From JAIYDJ01 sp038246975 (GTDB taxonomy: Bacteria; Pseudomonadota; Alphaproteobacteria; Rhodobacterales; Rhodobacteraceae), in NCBI GenBank assembly GCA_038246975.1, contig JBBRVJ010000201.1, forward strand, positions 1 through 6,616: a stretch of 6,616 bases of DNA. The letters are read 5' to 3'. Below, piece after piece: positions 1 to 5,401 of the stretch. Within the stretch, counting starts at the first letter, position 1. Every line of letters begins with the position of its first letter. The position numbers were made by a program, and so were the translations under genes. The notes beneath the pieces are model-generated. The model saw only the letters and a list, made by a program, of their open reading frames with translations, made no database searches and was not told the DNA's origin.

Positions 1-55
1 ATCTATTCTGCTACGATGATACATCTCTGTGGACCGTTCGCGGCTGTGGCGGAAG

Positions 56-1111
56 CTATTCTGGCCTGTCCTGCCCAGTTGGCACAGCCTGGGATGACGC
101 CACCTTGACAGCGGTCTCGGATTTCTCGGGGCGAATATAAATAGAAGACAGTGCCGGAAGTGCGGCTTTCAACTCGACCTCCAAGGCTTCGATCAGCGTC
201 TCAGCGTCGCCCATGAGCAGGCCATCGGCAAAATCAGCGCTGATCGCGACAAAGACGGCGTCGGGGGCGGTATGGATCGTGCGGACGTGATTTACCGCCG
301 TGATCTCTACGTGCGCCGCCAAAATCCGCCTTACATCTGCGATGATTGCGGGATCTGCGCTCTCACCAATCAGCAGGCCCTTCGCTTCGCGTGCTAGCAA
401 AACGGCCACGGCCGCCAGGATCAATCCGATTGCGATCGATGCAACGCCATCTATCCGCGGGTCGTCGAAATAGAGACTGGCCCATACACCAAATCCCGCC
501 ACCGCAAGCCCTACAAGCGCCGCACTGTCTTCAAACAAGACGATAAATCCGGCAGGGTCTTTCGACTTGCGGATCGACTGCCACCAGCTGCTCGAACCCC
601 GTTTACTATCGAACTCACGAACCGCGATCGCCCAGCTCGTGCCTTCAAGTACAGCCCCGATCGCAAGGACGATGTAGATGATTTTCGGATCGGTCAGTGG
701 TTCTGGCCGCATTACGTGCCGCCAGCCCTCGTAAACTGAAACCCCGGCACCAACAGCAAAGATCAGGATCGCAACGACAAAGGCCCAGAAATAAAGCTCA
801 CGTCCATAGCCGAAGGGATGGGCGGCATCAGCAGGCTGTTTGGCGCGTCGTTGACCATAAAGCAGCAGGATCTGGTTGCCGCTGTCGACAAGCGAATGAA
901 CCCCCTCGGTCAAGATCGAGGAGGAGCCTGTTATACCAGCAGCCACAAATTTGGCGATGGCGATGCCGACGTTGGCGGCCAGCGCCCCGTAAAGCACAAT
1001 GTTCTTCCGAAACGCAAAGCCCGTTTCCTGCTGGACCACGCTGCCCAAACGGGAATGAGCCACGCGGGCACTATCATTGTCCTTTTTTTCAGACGTGTCC
1101 GGATCAGTCAC
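56..1111 (-). CDS. CDF-family cation efflux transporter (SLC30A9/ZnT9-like)
   Basis: This is an inner-membrane cation diffusion facilitator, a family that exports Zn2+ and related divalent metals in exchange for protons. About 351 residues follow from the chosen start. Visible features are hydrophobic segments beginning near residue 37, a TM2 metal-site motif HSLVD (H72, D76), the block HPFGYGRELYFW (98-109) that is typical of the ZnT9-like clade, and EDSAAL (194-199) in a later membrane segment. The C-terminal part (about 250-330) fits the cytoplasmic CDF domain. The frame is open from a TTG at 1132, but I choose GTG at 1111 because GAGGAG lies 6 bases upstream of it. The N-terminal 30 residues are charged and poorly conserved in type. 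The gene lies 353 bases beyond the dihydrolipoyl-dehydrogenase-like gene on the same strand, so it may be transcribed separately. The family assignment is firm; the metal specificity is not visible. Confidence 0.93.
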   Translation of the reverse strand: MTDPDTSEKKDNDSARVAHSRLGSVVQQETGFAFRKNIVLYGALAANVGIAIAKFVAAGITGSSSILTEGVHSLVDSGNQILLLYGQRRAKQPADAAHPFGYGRELYFWAFVVAILIFAVGAGVSVYEGWRHVMRPEPLTDPKIIYIVLAIGAVLEGTSWAIAVREFDSKRGSSSWWQSIRKSKDPAGFIVLFEDSAALVGLAVAGFGVWASLYFDDPRIDGVASIAIGLILAAVAVLLAREAKGLLIGESADPAIIADVRRILAAHVEITAVNHVRTIHTAPDAVFVAISADFADGLLMGDAETLIEALEVELKAALPALSSIYIRPEKSETAVKVASSQAVPTGQDRPE

Positions 1112-1117
1112 GGTCTT

Positions 1118-1123
1118 CTCCTC
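1118..1123 (-). promoter_or_regulatory. Ribosome-binding site deciding the CDF start
   Basis: The minus strand reads GAGGAG here, followed by a 6-base spacer (AAGACC) and GTG at 1111. The upstream in-frame TTG at 1132 has no comparable Shine-Dalgarno sequence, and the only nearby ATG (1137 to 1135) is out of frame and stops after two codons. This supports the GTG start. Confidence 0.7.
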
Positions 1124-1428
1124 AGCTATCAACGCATGCCACCACCATGATCAACCCTCTCCAAGCCGAGGGGTCGGCGGTTACTTCACAGATTACAATC
1201 GTCGGAATGGCCAACCAGATGCTGCCCGATCCGCAGGAATGACAACCAAGGTGATGACGCTGTTGCGGTTTTGCGTTCGGCCAGAATGAGATATCTGGCA
1301 CCTGATCGGTCGTGGTTAACTTCGTCAGCTTCCGCCCGAAAGGCGCCGTTCATCCGACAGACAATGGGCAGGCAACGCCGTGCTAAAGCGGGCGGCAAAT
1401 CAGCTCGATGCCTCATCGTTGTCGGGTC

Positions 1429-1440
1429 CGGCTGCAGCCG
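1429..1440. repeat. 12-base perfect palindrome
   Basis: CGGCTGCAGCCG is its own reverse complement. It lies 25 bases beyond the stop codon of the flavoprotein reductase gene. It could be an operator, part of a transcript-end hairpin (although a palindrome without a loop folds poorly), or chance in GC-rich DNA. No T-run follows on either strand. Confidence 0.3.
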
Positions 1441-1464
1441 AGGTTGCCGACTGGTCATTTGGGG

Positions 1465-2877
1465 TTATGCCCCCGACGGCACGCCGGGGTCGTGGTTTTC
1501 CGGCAGCCGCAGCGGGGTTTCGCCGCAGATGGTGCGCAAGGCCTGTTTCAATCCTTCCTCTATCGTCGGATGATAAAACGGCATTTCAAGCAATTGGGTG
1601 GCGGTCTGGCCCTGTTGGACAGCCCAGGCCAGCATATGCGCGAGATGCTCGCTTGCAGGCGTGCACAGATCAGCGCCTATCAACCGGCCATCGGGTGCTG
1701 CAGCATAGAGGGTGAGGGCGCCCCGGTTGGTGCCGTCGACGCGCGCTCGGCCCTGATCGCTGAAATCGGCGGTGCCGGTGATGACACCTTCCTCTTCCGA
1801 CTTGCCGATGCGCGCGACCGGCGGGCTGGTGAAGGTGATGCTGAAATTCGTGAAGCGATCAGCTTTGATAGATGCCGGAAATGCCACCGCATTGCGCCCG
1901 GCGATCGTGCCGTCATGCGACGCTTCGTGCAGCAGGGGGAGATCGTCGGCGACGTCGCCGGCGAGAAAGATCGGCCGCTCGCCACAGCGCATCGTCTCAC
2001 GGTCGTGCACAGGCACCCCGTGATCGTCGATCTCGAGCCCTGCTGCGGACAAGTTGAGCGATTCGAGGCTAGGCGGTCGTCCTGTGGCAACGAGGACATA
2101 GTCGAATTCCGCCTTGCCCGATGATGCACCGGTCCATGCAAGGAAAACGCCATTGTCGATAGCACTCGCCTTCAGGTCGACGCCCAAGCACAGATTCAGT
2201 TCGTCTTCGATAATGGCTCTTATCGCGGCATGAACTTTGGGGCAGCGGATATCTGCCAGGCTATTGCCTCGGTCGAACAACGTAACCTCGACCCCCAGCC
2301 TTGCCATCGCCTGCGCCAGCTCGAGGCCCAGCGGTCCTGCGCCGACGACAGCCAGGCGCGACGGCAGGTCCTTCAGCTCGAATATGCTTTCATTCGTCAA
2401 AACCCGGTCGCCAAGCTGCGCATATTGGTCGGGCACGAATGGGGAAGAGCCGGTGGCGATCACGATGCTGGCTGCCTCGATCACGCGACCGTCATCAATT
2501 TCGAGCCGGTCGGGTGCCAGAAACTTTGCCCGCCCCCAAAGCCGGACATTTTCGGGAATTTTCGCGATGTTCTCGCGGGTCAGCCTTGCAAAGCGATCGC
2601 GCTCGTCGCGGACCCGCTGTAATACCGCCTTGCCGTCGATGGCGATCCCGGTAACGGTAATCCCGAACATGCCCGTCGACCGGGCGGCATGGGCCGCATG
2701 TGACGCCGCGATCAGCAGCTTCGATGGCATGCAAGCCACTGTCGCGCAGGCCGTGCCGTTATAATGGGGATCGATCAACAAGGTGCGTGCGCCGGCCGCG
2801 CGCGCTGCCCGTTCTGCCGAAAGCCCGGCCGTACCGGCCCCAATCACCGCGACATCGCATGATAGCGTTTCGGCCAC
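1465..2877 (-). CDS. Dihydrolipoyl-dehydrogenase-like pyridine nucleotide-disulfide oxidoreductase
   Basis: This is a soluble FAD-dependent class I disulfide reductase of about 470 residues, the usual family length. Seen in order: the N-terminal FAD-binding GAGTAG (13-18); the redox disulfide CATVAC followed by MPSK (cysteines 44 and 49); ATGSSP (141-146); the NAD(P)-binding GAGPLG (179-184); the second FAD motif with GD (307-308); and a dimerisation domain ending in HPTIEE, which supplies the active-site His436/Glu441 pair. The GT-C-MPSK form matches the dihydrolipoamide dehydrogenase subgroup typified by PRK06292 rather than the enzyme encoded with pyruvate dehydrogenase. No E1/E2 genes are adjacent, so the true substrate is open. 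A TTG at 2889 is in frame, but GTG at 2877 begins one base after the preceding stop (TGA-C-GTG) and places the FAD motif at the normal distance. The tight junction implies co-transcription with the aldehyde dehydrogenase. A mercuric or glutathione reductase is less likely: there is no extra cysteine tail. Confidence 0.9.
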   Translation of the reverse strand: MAETLSCDVAVIGAGTAGLSAERAARAAGARTLLIDPHYNGTACATVACMPSKLLIAASHAAHAARSTGMFGITVTGIAIDGKAVLQRVRDERDRFARLTRENIAKIPENVRLWGRAKFLAPDRLEIDDGRVIEAASIVIATGSSPFVPDQYAQLGDRVLTNESIFELKDLPSRLAVVGAGPLGLELAQAMARLGVEVTLFDRGNSLADIRCPKVHAAIRAIIEDELNLCLGVDLKASAIDNGVFLAWTGASSGKAEFDYVLVATGRPPSLESLNLSAAGLEIDDHGVPVHDRETMRCGERPIFLAGDVADDLPLLHEASHDGTIAGRNAVAFPASIKADRFTNFSITFTSPPVARIGKSEEEGVITGTADFSDQGRARVDGTNRGALTLYAAAPDGRLIGADLCTPASEHLAHMLAWAVQQGQTATQLLEMPFYHPTIEEGLKQALRTICGETPLRLPENHDPGVPSGA

Positions 2878-2878
2878 G

Positions 2879-4258
2879 TCAGGCGGCAATCGTGATCGAC
2901 TTCACGTTCACGAACTCCTTCAGACCCACTTCGCCATGTTCGCGGCCATAGCCCGAATTCTTGACCCCGCCGAAGGGCATGTTGGGCATCGCCACCGCGT
3001 AGGTGTTGATGTTGATCATACCTGTGTCGAAATTGGTCTTGGCCATTCTGACGGCACGATCAACATCCTTGCTGAAGATGCCGCCGCCGAGGCCATAGCG
3101 ACTGTCATTAGCGATGCGCATCGCGTCATCGTCGTCCTTGGCCTTGGTGATCGAGGCGACCGGGCCGAAAATTTCATCGTCATAGGCGGGCTGGCCCGGC
3201 GCAACATCGACCAAGGCGGTGGCGGGGTAGAACCAGCCGGTGCGATCGGGGATGCTCCCGCCGGCCACGACCTTGGCGCCCTTGGCAACGCTTTCCTCAA
3301 CCTGGGCATGAACCTGATCGCGCTGGCTGCAAGATACAAGCGGGCCGAGCTGGGTGTCTTGCTGGTTGGGATCGCCGAGCGCGATGTCCTTGAACGCAGC
3401 GGCATAGCCTTTCACAAAGGCATCGTAATTCTTCTCGGTGACGATGAAGCGTTTCGCGCTCACACAGGTCTGGCCGTTGTTGAACAGGCGGCCCTGTACG
3501 CAGGTCTTGATCGCGAGTTCGAGATCAGCGTCGTCAAAGACCATATAGGCATCGTTCGAGCCGAGTTCGAGGACGGTCTTCTTGATCACCGACGCCGCCT
3601 TTTGGGCAATGGCGCGTCCAGCCTTGTCGCTTCCCGTCAGCGTCACGCCGCGCACCAGCTCGTGCTCGATGATCTTGTCCGACTGGTCATGGGTGATCAG
3701 CAGCACGCCGAACAGGCCATCGGGCAGGCCAGCACGTTCGAAGATCTCGCGCAGCATCAGGCCACTGCCTGTGCAATTTGCCGAATGCTTCAACAGCACG
3801 CCATTGCCGACCATGAGACTGGAAATCGAATAGCGGACCGCCTGGTAACAGGGAAAATTCCAGGGCTGGATGCCATAGATCACGCCGACTGGTACATAGG
3901 ACACCAGCCCCCGCCCTTCCGGCAGGTCGCGCTCTTCATCGGCGAGCATCGCCGGGCCATGCACGGCGGTATATTCGCAAATGCTCGCGCAAAGGTCGAT
4001 TTCGGTGCGCGAGTCTTTGAGCAGCTTGCCAACCTCGTCAGTCATCAGCTGGGCAAAGTCGTCCTTGGATTTACGAAGTTCGGCGGCAATCGCGGCGATC
4101 ACGCGCGCACGCTCGTCGTGGCTCTTCAATCGCCAATCGAGGTGAGCCTTGTGGCTGTTCTGGACGACATCCATTGCCTCTGCATCCGACATGAAGGGAT
4201 AGGTTTTCAGGACCTGCTCGGTCAGGGGGTTGACGGTTTGTATGTTACGGTCGGTCAT
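2879..4258 (-). CDS. NAD(P)-dependent succinate-semialdehyde dehydrogenase (Sad/YneI-type aldehyde dehydrogenase)
   Basis: This cytoplasmic aldehyde dehydrogenase likely oxidises succinate semialdehyde to succinate, linking 4-aminobutyrate breakdown to the TCA cycle. It has 459 residues, short like E. coli Sad (YneI) rather than the longer GabD. Key residues, counted from the ATG at 4258: PWNFP with Asn134; LLKHSAN with Lys157; LELGSND with general base Glu231; FNNGQTCVSAKRF with catalytic Cys265; EIFGP (362-366); and the C-terminal PFGGVKNSGYGRE. The second glycine of the common LELGG motif is serine here. The ATG is chosen over the in-frame TTG at 4261 because AAAGGA lies 6 bases upstream. 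It sits in the middle of a probable three-gene operon: 47 bases after the MBL-like gene and one base before the reductase gene. The family is certain; the preferred aldehyde is inferred from similarity. Confidence 0.93.
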   Translation of the reverse strand: MTDRNIQTVNPLTEQVLKTYPFMSDAEAMDVVQNSHKAHLDWRLKSHDERARVIAAIAAELRKSKDDFAQLMTDEVGKLLKDSRTEIDLCASICEYTAVHGPAMLADEERDLPEGRGLVSYVPVGVIYGIQPWNFPCYQAVRYSISSLMVGNGVLLKHSANCTGSGLMLREIFERAGLPDGLFGVLLITHDQSDKIIEHELVRGVTLTGSDKAGRAIAQKAASVIKKTVLELGSNDAYMVFDDADLELAIKTCVQGRLFNNGQTCVSAKRFIVTEKNYDAFVKGYAAAFKDIALGDPNQQDTQLGPLVSCSQRDQVHAQVEESVAKGAKVVAGGSIPDRTGWFYPATALVDVAPGQPAYDDEIFGPVASITKAKDDDDAMRIANDSRYGLGGGIFSKDVDRAVRMAKTNFDTGMININTYAVAMPNMPFGGVKNSGYGREHGEVGLKEFVNVKSITIAA

Positions 4259-4264
4259 CAATAG

Positions 4265-4270
4265 TCCTTT
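4265..4270 (-). promoter_or_regulatory. Ribosome-binding site of the aldehyde dehydrogenase gene
   Basis: The minus strand reads AAAGGA, then a 6-base spacer and ATG at 4258. This is the best Shine-Dalgarno sequence in the operon and rules in the ATG over the adjacent in-frame TTG. Confidence 0.7.
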
Positions 4271-4288
4271 GAATTGATGGAGGGCGTT

Positions 4289-4303
4289 GCGCGGAAAACG
4301 CGC
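4289..4303 (-). other. Short GC hairpin between two operon genes
   Basis: GCGCG (4289-4293) and CGCGC (4299-4303) can pair around a 5-base loop, extendable by one G-T pair. It lies in the 47-base gap, just before the ribosome-binding site of the aldehyde dehydrogenase gene. On the minus strand no T-run follows the stem, so it is not a standard terminator. It might mark RNA processing or attenuation, or be chance. Confidence 0.25.
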
Positions 4304-4305
4304 GT

Positions 4306-5067
4306 TCAGCCGTAGGTCTTGCGGTGGTCGTCGAGCGTGTCGGCGGCATACGCCAACGCTTCTGCGATCGCGCCGTCGAAGCGTCGCTCGGTCAGGCGAT
4401 AGGTGCCGTTATGGGCGGCGCACACGATCGACGTGTCGGCCCAGTCACGGGCGATTTGGCGGGCCCAGGCGATATAGTCGTCGGCCGCGCCAGCGCGCTT
4501 TTCCAACCCGGCCGCCAGCTTGGGGTGGAAGCGCAGTTCCGGCCCCGGCACAAGCATCTCGACCAGCGACGGCAGGTCGAGAACGTTCAGCGTATCATCG
4601 ACATGGACAATGCCGCTGGCGCGGTGGCGGACGACGACCGAACCAACATGCACCGACTCGTCGTCGGAGACGAAATCGACACCGGCGGGTATCGAGAAAT
4701 CGAATGTGTCGGCAAATTCCCGCTGTGTCTCTTCATCCTCGATCAGCGCTGAATCCCAGGGCAGTTCCGGCAGATGACGGTGATGGCGGCGCGTACCAAT
4801 CAGCCGGACATGGGGCACCAGATCCTGTACAAACGCACAGTGTACGGTGTGGAACGGATGCACGTTCAGCACGGCATCGATAAGCGATCCGCCATCGGTG
4901 AGCGCCATCAGTTCGTCGTGATCGGCCTTATCCGGTTCATAGGAATCGAGCAAAAGAAAACGGCCGCCGGGCCGCCGCACCAACGACATCTGCGTGCCGA
5001 CGTTTATCGTGAGGGCGATCCGGAAGTCGCCGCGTATATGCCAGAAATCGTCCGCTAAATGCTCCAA
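4306..5067 (-). CDS. MBL-fold metallohydrolase-like protein of unknown function
   Basis: This is a 253-residue soluble protein with no signal peptide or membrane segment. I do not know its function. Its layout follows a metallo-beta-lactamase fold: LLLDSY (38-43) at the usual ILIDTG strand, LNVHPFHTVH (67-76) at the HxHxDH site, VHVGSVV (139-145) at the second histidine motif, VHVDDTLNV (154-162) at the GD motif, and CAAHNG (216-221) at the last histidine. The first motif gives H70, H73 and H76 and lacks the usual aspartate, so metal binding may be altered. A basic stretch, GTRRHHRHLP (91-100), follows. The start is TTG at 5067: an in-frame stop lies just upstream, GGA sits 8 bases before it, and the reading frame has no ATG at the right place. 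It heads the probable operon with the aldehyde dehydrogenase and the flavoprotein reductase. The coding call is strong; the fold assignment rests on motif placement. Confidence 0.8.
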   Translation of the reverse strand: MEHLADDFWHIRGDFRIALTINVGTQMSLVRRPGGRFLLLDSYEPDKADHDELMALTDGGSLIDAVLNVHPFHTVHCAFVQDLVPHVRLIGTRRHHRHLPELPWDSALIEDEETQREFADTFDFSIPAGVDFVSDDESVHVGSVVVRHRASGIVHVDDTLNVLDLPSLVEMLVPGPELRFHPKLAAGLEKRAGAADDYIAWARQIARDWADTSIVCAAHNGTYRLTERRFDGAIAEALAYAADTLDDHRKTYG

Positions 5068-5105
5068 CTGATCATTCCAGCAGTTTCAATCACCATGCTA
5101 AAGAC

Positions 5106-5130
5106 AACTGCCGAGCGCCCGATAGGTTCC
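5106..5130 (-). promoter_or_regulatory. Candidate EcfG (general stress response sigma factor) promoter
   Basis: The minus strand reads GGAAC (5130 to 5126), 16 bases, then AGTT (5109 to 5106). The known alphaproteobacterial EcfG consensus is GGAAC, 16-17 bases, CGTT, so there is one mismatch. It points toward the MBL-like gene, with a predicted start of transcription about 30 bases before the TTG at 5067. Position and orientation fit an operon promoter. A chance match cannot be excluded. Confidence 0.45.
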
Positions 5131-5329
5131 AACAAGAGCGGAAAAAGTTACTCTGGCGAGTGCTGGAGCCTCATGAGAACCCTCGATGAAATGTTGCAAA
5201 CCCTTCAGGCCAAGCAGCAAAAAACGATGGCGTCAGCGATTGCGGCGATGTCGGCTTCCTGCCGACCGTCGATGATACGCCGGTCCCGTGCGAGAGACGC
5301 GCTTGCCATTGTTCGCCGCTTGCGCGAAT

Positions 5330-5393
5330 GGGGTGAAAGCCCGTCGCCATCCCCTGCTGGCGAGCCCAAAATCTGGCTCGTCACCGCTTGGGA
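5330..5393 (+). promoter_or_regulatory. Potential alternative RNA structure at the antiporter ribosome-binding site
   Basis: TGGCGAGCC (5358-5366) pairs with GGCTCGTCA (5375-5383) in a 9-base-pair stem with one G-T pair and an 8-base loop. Outside it, TCCC (5350-5353) can pair with GGGA (5390-5393), which is the only Shine-Dalgarno-like sequence, 8 bases before the ATG at 5402. The same C-run (5351-5354) can pair instead with GGGG (5330-5333). The two pairings exclude each other. I recognise no known riboswitch class; GC-rich DNA folds easily, so this is tentative. Confidence 0.3.
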
Positions 5394-5401
5394 AAAGTCA
5401 A

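Larger units (their letters stand above)
1112..1464. other. Intergenic region with no convincing gene
   Basis: These 353 bases separate the end of the flavoprotein reductase gene from the CDF gene, both on the minus strand. A 90-codon minus-strand frame (1458 to 1186) starts 6 bases after the reductase stop. It has no ribosome-binding site, and its product resembles nothing I know, so I do not call it. The region should hold the operon's transcript end and the CDF promoter, but I see no stem followed by a T-run and no clear -35/-10 pair. It holds a 12-base perfect palindrome (1429-1440) and a 5-base-pair potential hairpin (CCCTC at 1155-1159 with GAGGG at 1168-1172) in the CDF leader. Confidence 0.5.
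5068..5401. other. Divergent intergenic region between the operon and the antiporter
   Basis: This 334-base region separates the minus-strand operon from the plus-strand antiporter. It holds the EcfG-like promoter candidate on the minus strand, a perfect 6-base-pair hairpin (GTCGGC at 5250-5255 with GCCGAC at 5261-5266, loop of 5) and a structured stretch just before the antiporter start. A plus-strand frame open from 5059 passes through it, with a possible ATG at 5173 preceded by GGAG. That frame stays open deep into the antiporter in another phase, so I do not call it a gene. I see no clear promoter for the antiporter. Confidence 0.6.

Noticed and set aside
1186..1458. A 90-codon minus-strand frame starting 6 bases after the reductase stop.
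   Set aside because: It has no ribosome-binding site, an arginine- and proline-rich composition typical of non-coding GC-rich frames, and no known family.
1408..2124. A 238-codon plus-strand frame, and other frames opposite the flavoprotein reductase.
   Set aside because: The minus strand has complete FAD, NAD(P), disulfide and HPTxxE motifs. The plus-strand products show no family features.
2878..2889. TTG at 2889 as the start of the flavoprotein reductase.
   Set aside because: It would overlap the preceding gene by 11 bases with no ribosome-binding site. GTG at 2877 gives the usual distance to the FAD motif.
2783..4264. A 493-codon plus-strand frame opposite the aldehyde dehydrogenase, longer than that gene itself.
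   Set aside because: The minus-strand frame has every aldehyde dehydrogenase motif. The opposite frame is a typical GC-rich antisense shadow with no recognisable domain.
5250..5266. The perfect hairpin GTCGGC/GCCGAC as a terminator.
   Set aside because: No T-run follows on either strand, and there is no gene ending nearby for it to terminate.
5333..5401. GTG at 5333 as an upstream start of the antiporter.
   Set aside because: It would add a polar, arginine- and serine-rich stretch unlike the short N-termini of this family, and it has no convincing ribosome-binding site.
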